Positions 9,278 to 18,980 of a stretch of 46,805 bases of DNA are shown piece by piece. The stretch is from Actinomycetota bacterium (lineage in GTDB: Bacteria > Actinomycetota > Actinomycetes > Actinomycetales > Microbacteriaceae). Below the pieces are notes generated by a model. The model worked only from the letters and a program-made list of their open reading frames with translations. It had not been told where the DNA came from and did not search any database. A program made the position numbers and the translations under genes. Each line of letters starts with the position of its first letter. The first letter of the stretch is position 1. The stretch covers positions 1 through 46,805 of the forward strand of contig JAAFHT010000009.1 in NCBI GenBank assembly GCA_013297625.1, in the 5' to 3' direction.

Positions 9278-10453
9278 TCACGATCGAAGCAGTGCCGTGG
9301 CGATCGCGGCGACGCCCTCAGCGCGGCCGGTGAAGCCGAGCCCGTCGCTCGTCGTCGCCGCCACGCTCACGGGAGCGCCGAGCGTGCGCGTGAGGAGCGC
9401 CTCAACCTCATGGCGTCGCGCGGCGAAGCGAGGCCGCTGCGCGACCACTTGCACGGCGACGTTGACGACCTCGAATCCGGCGGTGCGCACGAGCTCGAGG
9501 GTTGCCGTGAGAAAAACCTCGCCGCGCGCCTCGGCGAATCGCGGGTCGTCGACTCCGAACCGCGAACCGATGTCACCCAACCCAGCGGCCGACAGGAGGG
9601 CATCGCACACCGCGTGGCTGATCGCGTCTCCGTCACTGTGCCCGGCGAGCCCCGGTTCACCCGGCCAATACAGCCCGCCAAGCCACAGGGCCCGGTTGTC
9701 GTCATAGGCGTGAACGTCGACGCCGATACCCGTGCGCAAGGCGGGCCTGTCGCCGGCCACAAGTTGCTCGGCTCGGCGAAGATCCCACGGAGTGGTCACC
9801 TTGAACGCTCGATCATCACCAGGCACTGTCACGACGGGATGCCCTGCCGCAGCGAACACGCTCGCATCATCAGTGTGCTCGGCTCCGGGCGCAATCGCCG
9901 CAACAGCTGCGCGGTACGCGCCGAGCGGAAAACCTTGAGGGGTTTGGATCGCCGCAAGCTGCGAGCGATCGACCTGTTCAACAACCGCTCCCGCGGCGTC
10001 TCGGCGCGCGATCGTGTCGACGACGGGCAGCGCGGGGATCACCCCGACGTTCTCGGCGCGCACGCGCTCGACGACACGCGCGAAGACCTCGGGCGGCGTG
10101 AGAGCTCGCGCCGCATCGTGGATGAGCACCACTTCGACACCCTCGGCAACAGCGGCGAGCCCGGCGGCCACGGAGGCCGCGCGGCTGTCGCCTCCGACCA
10201 CCACCGTGAGGGCATCCCGAGCCGCTCCCGCGACCCGCTGGCCGATCGTAACCGCCTCGGCCCGGTGACTCTCGGGAGCAACCACCACGACCTGCGCGGG
10301 TTCGGGTTGCGCGAAGACGCCCTCGAGAGCGAGCTCAAGAAGAGTGCGACCACCGACAGACACGAAGGCCTTGGGGCGCGACATGCCCAGTCGAGTGCCG
10401 CTGCCGGCAGCGACGACTACGATCGCGAGCCGCGGCGCGAACGGCGGCGTCAT
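9278..10453 (-). CDS. ispDF: bifunctional IspD/IspF (MEP cytidylyltransferase / MECDP synthase)
   Basis: N-terminal IspD 'VVVAAGSGTRLGMSRPKAFVSVGGRTLLELAL', C-terminal IspF 'RTGIGVDVHAYDDNRALWLGGLYWPGEPGLAGHSDGDAISHAVCDALLSAAGLGDIG'. Confidence 0.95.
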   Translation of the reverse strand: MTPPFAPRLAIVVVAAGSGTRLGMSRPKAFVSVGGRTLLELALEGVFAQPEPAQVVVVAPESHRAEAVTIGQRVAGAARDALTVVVGGDSRAASVAAGLAAVAEGVEVVLIHDAARALTPPEVFARVVERVRAENVGVIPALPVVDTIARRDAAGAVVEQVDRSQLAAIQTPQGFPLGAYRAAVAAIAPGAEHTDDASVFAAAGHPVVTVPGDDRAFKVTTPWDLRRAEQLVAGDRPALRTGIGVDVHAYDDNRALWLGGLYWPGEPGLAGHSDGDAISHAVCDALLSAAGLGDIGSRFGVDDPRFAEARGEVFLTATLELVRTAGFEVVNVAVQVVAQRPRFAARRHEVEALLTRTLGAPVSVAATTSDGLGFTGRAEGVAAIATALLRS

Positions 10454-10455
10454 GA

Positions 10456-10938
10456 CTACGAGGCGAGAACCTCGTCGAGCACCGTCGAGGCCTTCTCTTC
10501 GTCGGTCTTCTCGGCGAGCGCGAGCTCGCTAATGAGAATCTGACGGGCCTTGGCGAGCATGCGCTTTTCGCCCGCGCTCAAGCCACGGTCTTGGTCACGG
10601 CGCCAGAGGTCACGAACAACCTCTGAGACCTTGATGACATCACCCGAGGCGAGCTTCTCAAGGTTGGCCTTGTAGCGGCGCGACCAGTTGGTGGGCTCTT
10701 CGGTGAAAGGAGCGCGGAGCACCTCAAAAACCTTGTCGAGACCTTCTTGGCCTATGACGTCACGAACGCCCACGAGGTCGACGTTCTCGGCCGGCACCTC
10801 GATGGTCAGATCACCCTGCGTGACGTTGAGCTTGAGATAGAGCTTCTCTTCGCCCCGGACGGTTCGGTTCTTTACTTCGATGATCGTTGCCGCACCGTGG
10901 TGGGGGTAAACGACCGTCTCGCCGACCTGAAAAAGCAT
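10456..10938 (-). CDS. carD: CarD family transcriptional regulator
   Basis: [39 protein letters not shown]...[45 protein letters not shown]. Confidence 0.96.
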   Translation of the reverse strand: MLFQVGETVVYPHHGAATIIEVKNRTVRGEEKLYLKLNVTQGDLTIEVPAENVDLVGVRDVIGQEGLDKVFEVLRAPFTEEPTNWSRRYKANLEKLASGDVIKVSEVVRDLWRRDQDRGLSAGEKRMLAKARQILISELALAEKTDEEKASTVLDEVLAS

Positions 10939-11138
10939 GGGTGATGGTCCTTCCGCAGAATTGCCAGTCTACCACAGCGGTTTCTCAGAATTTCGGGGCG
11001 GGAGGGCCGTCGCGCGGGAGGCGATCGGGCGCCGAAGGCTCGCTAGACTAGGCTCATTGGGGCTTCCGTGAGCGTCGTAGACGGTGCTCTTCAGACACTG
11101 CGTGCCCGGGCAACCCGACGGCCTGAAGGAGACATTTC

Positions 11139-11609
11139 GTGAAATCTCGCGTAGCGGCGTCGATCGCTCTTGCTGCAGCCCTACTCCTCGGCACCACCGG
11201 GTGCACCTTCTGGGCCAACATCGCCACGCAAGAAGACTATGACCCGAGCGATGGCGTCGGCACCGAAGTGGGTCAGCTCGACATCCGCAACGCACTACTG
11301 ATCGGTGAGACCGGCGACGAACTCAACCTCGTCATGACGGTGGCCAGCTCGGCCGACGTCGACCGCCGCCTCATCGTGCAGTGGGAGAGCGACGGCGAAC
11401 GCGTTTCTGAAGCCATCGTTGTTGCCGCTGGCGAGCGCACGCGCGTGGGCGGCCCCGACGATGAGGTACAGATCATCCTCACCGGTACTGGCGCCACCAT
11501 CGGCGGGCTCATTCCCGTCTTCTTCTCGTACACGGGCGCCGAGGGCTCTGAAGTTCAGGTTCCCGTGCTCGATGGGAGCTTGCCGGAGTACGAGCTCTAT
11601 ATTCCTTAA
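11139..11609 (+). CDS. hypothetical lipoprotein
   Basis: MKSRVAASIALAAALLLGTTGCTFWANIATQEDYDPSDGVGTEVGQLDIRNALLIGE; lipobox-like LLGTTGC. Confidence 0.85.
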   Translation: MKSRVAASIALAAALLLGTTGCTFWANIATQEDYDPSDGVGTEVGQLDIRNALLIGETGDELNLVMTVASSADVDRRLIVQWESDGERVSEAIVVAAGERTRVGGPDDEVQIILTGTGATIGGLIPVFFSYTGAEGSEVQVPVLDGSLPEYELYIP

Positions 11610-11796
11610 CTCGCCCTTCGGGCGACGAATTCCTTAACTCGCCCTTCGGGCGACGAATTCCTTAACTCGCCCTTCGGGCGACGAATTCCTTAACTCGCGC
11701 TTCGGGCGACGAATTCCTTAACTCGCGCTTCGGGCGACGAATCCCTTAACTCGCGCTGCGGGCGACGAATCCCTAGCTCGCGCTGCGGTCGACGGG
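11601..11796. repeat. 28-bp tandem repeat array, 7 contiguous copies with progressive degeneration, each centred on a hairpin
   Basis: Unit attccttaactcgcccttcgggcgacga; copies 1-3 identical (11601-11684), 4-5 share one change (11685-11740), 6 diverges further, 7 is degenerate. TCGCCC-TTC-GGGCGA forms a 6-bp stem. No spacers. Confidence 0.96.
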
Positions 11797-11815
11797 TGTG
11801 CGCGGCCCGCAGTCG

Positions 11816-12496
11816 TCAGGCTTCGAAGCGGTAGCCCAGGCCTCGCACGGTCACGAGCAATCGCGGGTTGGCGGGGTCGGGCTCGATCTTCGACCGAATG
11901 CGCTTGACGTGCACGTCGAGCGTCTTGGTGTCGCCGAAGTAGTCGGCGCCCCACACGCGGTCGATGAGCTGGCCCCGCGTGAGCACGCGCCCGGCATTGC
12001 GCAGCAAGAGCTCGAGCAGTTCAAACTCTTTCAACGGCATTGCAACGACAGCGCCATCAACGGTCACCTGGTGCTTCTCGACATCCATTCGAACGGTACC
12101 GGCGCTCAGAATTGCCTCGTCGAGGTCATTCGCGTCGGTCTGGCGGCGCATGACCGCACGGATGCGCGCGAGCAGTTCGCGCGTCGAATAAGGCTTGGTC
12201 ACATAGTCGTCGGCGCCCAGCTCGAGCCCCACGACAATGTCAACTTCGCTGTCTTTGGCGGTGAGCATGATGATCGGCACAGCCGACCGCTGGCGCAGTT
12301 CACGGCACACCTCAGTGCCGGGAAGCCCGGGCAGCATGAGGTCAAGCAGCACGAGATCGGCGCCGGCTCTATCGAACTCGGTCAAGGCCGCGAGGCCGTC
12401 GGGGGCCACCGTGGTCTCGTAGCCCTCGCGCGTCAGCAGGTAAGCGAGGGGCTCAGAGAGCGACGATTCGTCTTCGACAATCAGAATGCGGGTCAT
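11816..12496 (-). CDS. regX3: OmpR/PhoB-family response regulator, RegX3-like
   Basis: MTRILIVEDESSLSEPLAYLLTREGYETTVAPDGLAALTEFDRAGADLVLLDLMLPGLPGTEVCRELR...WGADYFGDTKTLDVHVKRIRSKIEPDPANPRLLVTVRGLGYRFEA; paired with a SenX3-like kinase and phoU. Confidence 0.9.
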   Translation of the reverse strand: MTRILIVEDESSLSEPLAYLLTREGYETTVAPDGLAALTEFDRAGADLVLLDLMLPGLPGTEVCRELRQRSAVPIIMLTAKDSEVDIVVGLELGADDYVTKPYSTRELLARIRAVMRRQTDANDLDEAILSAGTVRMDVEKHQVTVDGAVVAMPLKEFELLELLLRNAGRVLTRGQLIDRVWGADYFGDTKTLDVHVKRIRSKIEPDPANPRLLVTVRGLGYRFEA

Positions 12497-13647
12497 CAGC
12501 GGGCCTTTGCTCGTGACGCCGCGGGTTCGAGCACGCGCGGCAGGCGGATGGTGAAGGTAGAACCACGACCGGGTTGCGACCACACGCGAACGTCGCCGCC
12601 GTGGTTTTGCACGACGTGCTTGACGATGCTGAGGCCGAGGCCTGTGCCGCCGGTTGTGCGAGAACGTGCCTGATCGACTCGGAAGAAGCGCTCAAACACG
12701 CGATCAAGCTCGTCTTCGGGAATGCCGATGCCCTGGTCGGTCACGGCGATCTCGATGACGTCGTCTGCCGCGGCCACGCCGATGCCCACGCGAGCGGGTG
12801 AGTGCGAATACTGCACGGCATTGAGGATGAGGTTGTGCACCGCCGTGATGAGCATGGCTTCGTCGCCCCACACCCGCAGGCCCTTGGTGCCGCCACTCGC
12901 GAGGGTCACACGCTGCGCCTCGGCATGCACACGGTTCTGGTCGATTGCCGCCGACACGACGTGGTCGAGGTCGACAATTTCGGGGTCAGACAGCGCATCT
13001 TTTGCCTGCAGGCGCGAGAGCTCGATGATCTCTTGCGTCATGCTCGCCAGACGCCCCGATTCTTTCGTGAGCTGCTCGGCGAATCGCCGCACTTGCACGG
13101 GGTCGTCTGCGGCATGGCCGAGCGCTTCGCCGAGTAATCCGATAGCGCCAATCGGGGTCTTGAGCTCGTGACTGATGTTGGCCACGAAGTCGCGACGCAC
13201 GGCATCCAATCGATACGACTCGGTGCGGTCTTCGGCGAGCAAGAGCATGAAGCGGCTGCCGAGGCGGGCTACCCGCACTGACAGGTGCAAAGACGCATCA
13301 CCCAATGGGCCACGGCTGAGCTCGAGTTCTTCGGTGATCGGTTCTCCGCTGCGGCGCACTCGGTCGACGAGCTCAACCAAGCGGCCGTGCACGAGCGTGC
13401 GGTGCCAGACCAGACCCATCGTGACGGCACGTGCCGAGGCCTTGATGACGTTGTTGCTGGGGTCGAGAACAACCCCCGCCGATTCGAGGGCGTCGATGAC
13501 CTGATCGACACCGTCGGGCACTGTCGTGGAGGCGACGTCGGCCGCCATTCGGCCGCGACGAGCGGCGGTGACGACCGCGACGACGGCTCCGCCCCCGATC
13601 ACCGCACCGAAGGCGAGAGCGAGGGGCACGAGCAGTGCCGAGTCCAT
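12496..13647 (-). CDS. senX3: sensor histidine kinase, SenX3-like
   Basis: MDSALLVPLALAFGAVIGGG...; RRDFVANISHELKTPIGAIGLLGEAL; FERFFRVDQARSRTTGGTGLGLSIVKHVVQNHGG. Confidence 0.9.
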   Translation of the reverse strand: MDSALLVPLALAFGAVIGGGAVVAVVTAARRGRMAADVASTTVPDGVDQVIDALESAGVVLDPSNNVIKASARAVTMGLVWHRTLVHGRLVELVDRVRRSGEPITEELELSRGPLGDASLHLSVRVARLGSRFMLLLAEDRTESYRLDAVRRDFVANISHELKTPIGAIGLLGEALGHAADDPVQVRRFAEQLTKESGRLASMTQEIIELSRLQAKDALSDPEIVDLDHVVSAAIDQNRVHAEAQRVTLASGGTKGLRVWGDEAMLITAVHNLILNAVQYSHSPARVGIGVAAADDVIEIAVTDQGIGIPEDELDRVFERFFRVDQARSRTTGGTGLGLSIVKHVVQNHGGDVRVWSQPGRGSTFTIRLPRVLEPAASRAKAR

Positions 13648-13718
13648 GAGCACTAGATTAGTGACCGACGACCCGACCCTGAGCCGCTTCGGCACGACCC
13701 GGGGCGAGGTCATCGAGA

Positions 13719-13751
13719 ATTCACCTGTGGATTGATAGCCGTTCACCGCCG
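13719..13751 (+). promoter_or_regulatory. putative PHO box (11-bp-phased direct repeats) in the senX3/phoU divergent intergenic region
   Basis: ATTCACCTGTG - GATTGATAGCC - GTTCACCGCCG: two TTCACC units exactly 22 bp apart. Confidence 0.5.
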
Positions 13752-13807
13752 AACGGCACGGTGAGAGGGATTGTGCCGAGACCCCCCCAGATAGAGGACG
13801 TGACCAG

Positions 13808-14458
13808 ATGCGCGAAGTATTTCAGCAAGAGCTGCGAGAGGTGCGCGAGCGACTTGTCGAGATCGCCGGGCTCGTTGCTAGCTCAATCGAAAACGCGACC
13901 CAGGCCTTCAACGAGTCGAACGTCTCGCTCGCTGAGACGGTCATCGCGGATGACGCGAAGATCGACGTGGCCGCCGCCGAGCTCGACGAGCTCGCCATCA
14001 ACATTCTCGCGCGTCAGCAACCGGTTGCCCGCGACTTGCGCGTCGTCGTGAGCGCGCTGCGCATTAGCGCGTCGCTCGAGCGCATGGGCGACATGTCCGA
14101 GCACATCGCGCAACTCGCGCGCTACCGCTTCCCTGACAAGGTCGTGCCGAAGAGCCTGCGCTCGACGTTCAAAGAGATGGGCGCCCTCGACGTCACGATC
14201 GCCCGCAAGCTCGTCGAGCTGCTTGAGACCGAAGACCTCGCGATCGCCGAGTTCATTCGCGACGAAGACGACAAGATCGATGCTCTGCACCTCAGTGTCT
14301 TCGACAAGGTGCTCGGCGAAACCTGGAAGGGCGAAGCGATCGACACGGTCGACGCCACTCTCGCATCGCGCTACCACGAGCGCTTTGCCGACCACGCCGT
14401 CTCGATCTCGAAGAAGGTGCAGTACCTCGCGACGGGCGACTGGGTTCCGGCCGACTAA
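13808..14458 (+). CDS. phoU: phosphate signalling complex protein PhoU
   Basis: MREVFQQELREVRERLVEIAGLVASSIENATQAFNE...LRVVVSALRISASLERMGDMSEHIAQLARYR. Confidence 0.96.
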   Translation: MREVFQQELREVRERLVEIAGLVASSIENATQAFNESNVSLAETVIADDAKIDVAAAELDELAINILARQQPVARDLRVVVSALRISASLERMGDMSEHIAQLARYRFPDKVVPKSLRSTFKEMGALDVTIARKLVELLETEDLAIAEFIRDEDDKIDALHLSVFDKVLGETWKGEAIDTVDATLASRYHERFADHAVSISKKVQYLATGDWVPAD

Positions 14459-14484
14459 CCTGGCGCGGGCATCCGCCCCGCACA

Positions 14485-14526
14485 CGACGAGAGCCCCGCA
14501 GCAGCTGCCGCGGGGCTCTCGTCGTT
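14485..14526. terminator. bidirectional intrinsic-type hairpin between phoU and gpmA
   Basis: cgacgagagccccgc-agcagctgcc-gcggggctctcgtcg, a long perfect stem between convergent genes. Confidence 0.8.
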
Positions 14527-14537
14527 GATGAAGAGCG

Positions 14538-15281
14538 TTACTTCTTGCCCTGCGCGGCCACAGCGGCGGCGCCAGCGGCAGCTGCCTCGGGGTCGAGGTA
14601 TTCGGCGGGCTTGACGGGCATGAAGTCGTCACCGAGCTCGTAGACGAGCGGGATGCCCGTCGGAATGTTGAGCTCGGCGATCGCGTCGTCACTGATGCCG
14701 TCGAGGTGCTTCACGAGAGCGCGCAGCGAGTTGCCGTGCGCGGTCACGAGCACGGTGTGGCCCGCGGCGAGGTCACGCGTGATGTCGCTGTGCCAGTAGG
14801 GCAGCATGCGGTCGATGACGAGCTTGAGGCTCTCGGTGCGGGGCACGTCACCGTCAATGCCGACGTAGCGCGGGTCGTGCACTTGGCTGAACTCGGCGTC
14901 GTCCGCGAGCGGCGGCGGCGGCGTGTCGAAGCTGCGGCGCCAGGTCATGAAGAGCTCTTCGCCGTGCGCCGCGAGCGTCTCGGCCTTGTTGAGGCCCTGC
15001 AGGGCGCCATAGTGGCGCTCGTTGAGCCGCCAGCTGCGCTTGACCGGCAACCAGTCGAGCTCGGCGACCTCAAGAGCGATGTTGGCGGTGTGGATGGCTC
15101 GCTTCAGCAGACTCGTGTAGAGCACACGCGGCGCGAGCCCCGAGGCCTTGATGAGCTCGCCGGCCCGGCGCGCTTCGGCACGACCTTGCTCGGTCAGTTC
15201 GACATCCACCCACCCGGTAAAGATGTTCTTCTCGTTCCACACAGAGTGGCCATGGCGGAGCAAAATCAGGGTGTGCGTCAT
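14538..15281 (-). CDS. gpmA: 2,3-bisphosphoglycerate-dependent phosphoglycerate mutase
   Basis: [45 protein letters not shown]...[16 protein letters not shown]...[19 protein letters not shown]. Confidence 0.97.
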   Translation of the reverse strand: MTHTLILLRHGHSVWNEKNIFTGWVDVELTEQGRAEARRAGELIKASGLAPRVLYTSLLKRAIHTANIALEVAELDWLPVKRSWRLNERHYGALQGLNKAETLAAHGEELFMTWRRSFDTPPPPLADDAEFSQVHDPRYVGIDGDVPRTESLKLVIDRMLPYWHSDITRDLAAGHTVLVTAHGNSLRALVKHLDGISDDAIAELNIPTGIPLVYELGDDFMPVKPAEYLDPEAAAAGAAAVAAQGKK

Positions 15282-15325
15282 GCCTCCAGCCTATCCAGGG
15301 CTGCCGGGGGCGAGAGAATGGACGC

Positions 15326-16111
15326 ATGGCAGAGGGGCGCATCACGCGCGGTACCACGGGCGTCAATCGCCTACGACGCATGGATCGCTTCATTGCGGCG
15401 CACCCGGCGCTGCGGCGAGCATCCGACCCCCTCGTTGTTGACCTTGGATACGGGGCCGCGCACTGGACCTCACTCGAACTGCTTGAGCGATTGCGCCGCG
15501 TACGAGCGGATGCTCGCGTCGTCGGCATCGAAATCGACCCCGAGCGCGTGAGTGCGGCGCTTCCGTTTGCCCGTGACGGGCTAAGTTTTCGACGCGGCGG
15601 CTTCGAAGTGCCGCTCGACGGGGATGCTCGGGCCGCCGTCATTCGCGCCGCCAACGTCTTGCGGCAGTACGACGAAGCCGAGGTGCCTGCCGCGTGGGCG
15701 CGGCTGCAGTCGCGGCTGCAACCCGGCGGGCTGTTGCTCGAGGGCACGTGTAGTGAAGTGGGCCGCGTGGCCAGTTGGGTTGAGCTCGACCCCGACGGCC
15801 CGCAGAGCTTGACTCTCGCGTTGCACCTGTCGTCGCTCGACGAGCTCGGTGGGCCGTCGGTCGTGGCCGAACGCCTGCCGAAGGCGCTCATTCATCGCAA
15901 CGTGCCCGGCGAGCCCGTGCACGACTTGCTGCGCGATCTTGATGCCCAGTGGGCGCGTCAGGCGCCGCTCTCGACCTTCTCGCCGCGCCAGCGGTTCATC
16001 GCCGCTGTGCGCGGCCTGCGCGACGCTGGCTGGCCCGTACTGGGCGGTGCTGACCGCTGGCGACTCGGAGAGCTCACCGTGGCGTGGTCGTCGGTCGCGC
16101 CCCGTTCGTAG
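15326..16111 (+). CDS. class I SAM-dependent methyltransferase-like protein
   Basis: PLVVDLGYGAAHWTSLELLERLRRVRADARVVGIEIDPERVSAALPFA...; motif I-like DLGYGA. Confidence 0.8.
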   Translation: MAEGRITRGTTGVNRLRRMDRFIAAHPALRRASDPLVVDLGYGAAHWTSLELLERLRRVRADARVVGIEIDPERVSAALPFARDGLSFRRGGFEVPLDGDARAAVIRAANVLRQYDEAEVPAAWARLQSRLQPGGLLLEGTCSEVGRVASWVELDPDGPQSLTLALHLSSLDELGGPSVVAERLPKALIHRNVPGEPVHDLLRDLDAQWARQAPLSTFSPRQRFIAAVRGLRDAGWPVLGGADRWRLGELTVAWSSVAPRS

Positions 16112-16115
16112 CGCG

Positions 16116-17228
16116 CTACAGGGGCGGAAACAGCGCCCGCGCATCGTCGGCAGGCATGCCGAGGTGCACCAGCACATCGAAGGCGAGGGGGCGCATCAGC
16201 ACGATGACCACTTGGTCGCCGACTCCCTCGACAGCTGAGGGTGAGCACTTCGAGGCCAGAGCGGCGGCCACCGCGCGGGCCGCGTACCGTGCGGCCTCAT
16301 CGTCGCGGCTTCGGCCCAGCAAGCGCACGACCTCAGCTGCTGTCTGCACGAGCTCGGCCAAGACGGGGTGGGCGCGCCCGTCTCGAACGACGACCTCAAC
16401 TCGTCGTGCGATCGCCCGAACGTGCCGCGTGGTGAGGTCGGCAACAGCGAGCAACCGATGCTCGTCGTCAAGACGCGCTCGACGCGATCGCAGCCACGGC
16501 GATACGGCAGCAACACCCCGAGCGCTCTCGAGTGCGCGACCCCAGTCGTCGAGCAACACTTGGCTGCGGCGACTGCGGGCCAGGGCAAGCTCGGCCGCGG
16601 CGTCGTCCCCCGACCGCAGCGATTCGTGCAGCCCGGTCAGCGACTGATCAAGCAACGAGAACAGTGCGGCTACCTCACCGCGTTGACGCAGCAAGTCGAA
16701 GCGCGGAATGAGGGCCGTCACGAGCAACGCCACGGCTCCGCCCACCAGGCCGTCGAGGCTGCGGGCAAACACTCCACCGTCGGGGGCCGGCAGCACGGCG
16801 ACGAGCATCGACTGCACTCCGGCGGCAATCGCGAAGGGCGCCGATGGCGATACGGCGCGGGCGACCACGAGCGTGATGACGAGAATGGTGGCTATCTGCC
16901 ACGCCCCCTGCCCGATGACTTGCACGAGCAGCGCGGCCACGACGATGCCAATGTTCATGCCGATGACGGTCTCGACCACGCGCCGCGGCGTTGTGTCACG
17001 CGCGAGCCCGAGCGACACGATCGTGACGGTCACCGCAACGAGCGGCAGCTCGTGGCCCAAGAGCGTACGCGCGATGAGGTACGACGAGGTCGCCGCGACG
17101 ACGATCTGCACGATGGCGGGCAGAGACAGTACAACGCGGTCGAGGGCGGCGCGAGCATCCAATCGCCGACGGATGCTGAGCTCAAGCCGAGCCAGCGACT
17201 CACTCTGCCTGCTCACGCGCGGCCCCAC
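16116..17228 (-). CDS. FUSC-family / aromatic acid exporter-like membrane protein
   Basis: Multiple TM segments: VVLSLPAIVQIVVAATSSYLIARTLLGHELPLVAVTVTIVSLGLARDTTPRRVVETVIGMNIGIVVAALLVQVIGQGAW. Confidence 0.8.
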   Translation of the reverse strand: MGPRVSRQSESLARLELSIRRRLDARAALDRVVLSLPAIVQIVVAATSSYLIARTLLGHELPLVAVTVTIVSLGLARDTTPRRVVETVIGMNIGIVVAALLVQVIGQGAWQIATILVITLVVARAVSPSAPFAIAAGVQSMLVAVLPAPDGGVFARSLDGLVGGAVALLVTALIPRFDLLRQRGEVAALFSLLDQSLTGLHESLRSGDDAAAELALARSRRSQVLLDDWGRALESARGVAAVSPWLRSRRARLDDEHRLLAVADLTTRHVRAIARRVEVVVRDGRAHPVLAELVQTAAEVVRLLGRSRDDEAARYAARAVAAALASKCSPSAVEGVGDQVVIVLMRPLAFDVLVHLGMPADDARALFPPL

Positions 17229-18377
17229 TCAGACCGGGCGAGTGACCGCGCCGAGCCGCGGCAGCCGCGGAACCCCCGCGGTTGCGCCGGCATCGGTCGG
17301 CACGATGACCTGCTGGGCGGCGGCGATGGCCACGCCCTCGGTCTCGACCGTGAGAGCCGCGGCCGGGTCGACTGATCGCTTGATCATCGCCAAGGCGATG
17401 GGCCCGAGCTCGTGATGGCGGGCGCTCGAGGTCACGGCTCCGACGGCCGCGCCGTCGAGCAGCACGGGTGATCCCGCACCGGGCAGCAGAGCGTCAGAGC
17501 CGTCGAGGTGCAGCATCACGAGGCGACGCGGCGGGTGGCCGAGGTTGTGCACCTTCGCCACGGTCTCTTGCCCGCGGTAGCAACCCTTGCTGAGGTGCAC
17601 GGCCGAGCGCAGCCAGTCGAGCTCGTGCGGAATCGTGCGGTCATCAACCTCGGCGCCAAACCGCGGGCGCCACGCGGCAATGCGCAGTGCCTCGAGGGCG
17701 AGCGTGCCGGCGACGTGCACGGTTCCGGCGCGCACGGCCCCAGCCACCTCGGTGAGCCGCGAGCGCTCGACGAGTAGCTCAACGGCCGCGAAGTCGGCGC
17801 CGGGGTGCTCGGCGTCGAGCGCGTATTGCCACCCGCCCGCCTGCACGGTGGTCCACGGGTCGCGCCACACGAGCGGCACGCCGTGGGGTTCGGCGGGCGG
17901 GACGAGCAGCGGGGTGTCGTCGGGTGCAAGCTGCCCGAGCGTCGCCCACAGCGCCGAGACGTCGGCAATCTCGACCCGCAACATGAATCGCATGCGATCG
18001 AGCCACGCGGCGAGCGCCGCCGTCTGTGAGCCCTCGACGAGCAACCACGCCGTCACGCCGTCATCGATGAGACGGATGCTGTGTTCGAGTCGTCCGTTGG
18101 GGTCGAGCAGCAACGTCTCGGCTGATTGGCCCGGCTCGAGCTGTATGAGCGACTGCGAGGTGAGCGAGTCGAGCCAGGTCAGCCGGTCGGGCCCCGTGAC
18201 GGTGACGACACCACGGTCGCTGAGGTCGACGATGGCGCGGCCGGCGGCGAGCATCCGTTGCTCGGCAACAAGGTCGCCGTAGTGCGCCGCGACGGCGCCC
18301 GAGGCGTCGGCGGCTGACGACATGGCAACGGCGCCGGAGAGGGCCAGCAGCGGGCTCGGAGACGTGGAATCAGGCAT
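17229..18377 (-). CDS. ygfZ: YgfZ/GcvT folate-binding protein
   Basis: AHYGDLVAEQRMLAAGRAIVDLSDRGVVTVTGPDRLTWLDSLTSQ...; YgfZ signature 'KGCYRGQETVAKVHNLGHPPRRLVMLHLDG'. Confidence 0.94.
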   Translation of the reverse strand: MPDSTSPSPLLALSGAVAMSSAADASGAVAAHYGDLVAEQRMLAAGRAIVDLSDRGVVTVTGPDRLTWLDSLTSQSLIQLEPGQSAETLLLDPNGRLEHSIRLIDDGVTAWLLVEGSQTAALAAWLDRMRFMLRVEIADVSALWATLGQLAPDDTPLLVPPAEPHGVPLVWRDPWTTVQAGGWQYALDAEHPGADFAAVELLVERSRLTEVAGAVRAGTVHVAGTLALEALRIAAWRPRFGAEVDDRTIPHELDWLRSAVHLSKGCYRGQETVAKVHNLGHPPRRLVMLHLDGSDALLPGAGSPVLLDGAAVGAVTSSARHHELGPIALAMIKRSVDPAAALTVETEGVAIAAAQQVIVPTDAGATAGVPRLPRLGAVTRPV

Positions 18378-18966
18378 CGCGACTCAGGGTTCCCGAGGCG
18401 TGGGTGCGGAGGTCATTACCGAGTGCCGCGATGTCCCAGGCCCACAGCAGGCGGCCGTCGACGAGCCCGTAGAGGCGCGTACCAGCGGCGTATTCTTTCG
18501 CACTCGCCGAACGCATGACCGCATCAGTCTGCAAGTCGATGCGCGCCTCGCCAACGCGACCCAAGTAGAGCTCGCTCACACCGCCGGGGTGAATGAGCGC
18601 GACCTCGACATCGAATCCGCCGTGGGGCGCACGCAGCTGCTCAACCTGCTCAGCGGTCGCGTAGGGGCGCGGCCCCTCCCCCGGCAGCATGCCCGGACCG
18701 GGGTCGCCCGCTTGCGAGGGCCGGTGCAGACGCCAGTAACCAGCCTCGGCGCTCAACGGGGTGTTTGCCTCATCGAGCAGCCAGGTGTGCGACGAGTAGT
18801 TGAGGTAGTTCAGACCGTCGTGGCTGAAGCTCACGCGCTGCCCAAACTCATGCTCGCGCGTGCGATCGCCGTCGCGATAGTGCACCACACCGGTGCCGTC
18901 CCACACGCCGATGAGCCACGCGAGCGGGGCCAGTTCGGCCGGCAGGCTCGTGTCGAGAGAGAACAC
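18370..18966 (-). CDS. nitrobindin-like FABP/DUF1794 heme-binding beta-barrel protein
   Basis: LAPLAWLIGVWDGTGVVHYRDGDRTREHEFGQRVSFSHDGLNYLNYSSHTWLLDEANTPLSAEAGYWR. Confidence 0.88.
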   Translation of the reverse strand: MFSLDTSLPAELAPLAWLIGVWDGTGVVHYRDGDRTREHEFGQRVSFSHDGLNYLNYSSHTWLLDEANTPLSAEAGYWRLHRPSQAGDPGPGMLPGEGPRPYATAEQVEQLRAPHGGFDVEVALIHPGGVSELYLGRVGEARIDLQTDAVMRSASAKEYAAGTRLYGLVDGRLLWAWDIAALGNDLRTHASGTLSRDA

Positions 18967-18980
18967 GACGCCGGGCGAAA

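Noticed and set aside
11601-11796. Possible CRISPR array (regular 28-bp repeats)
   Set aside because: Repeats are directly contiguous with no spacers, show a degeneration gradient and overlap a stop codon; no cas genes nearby.
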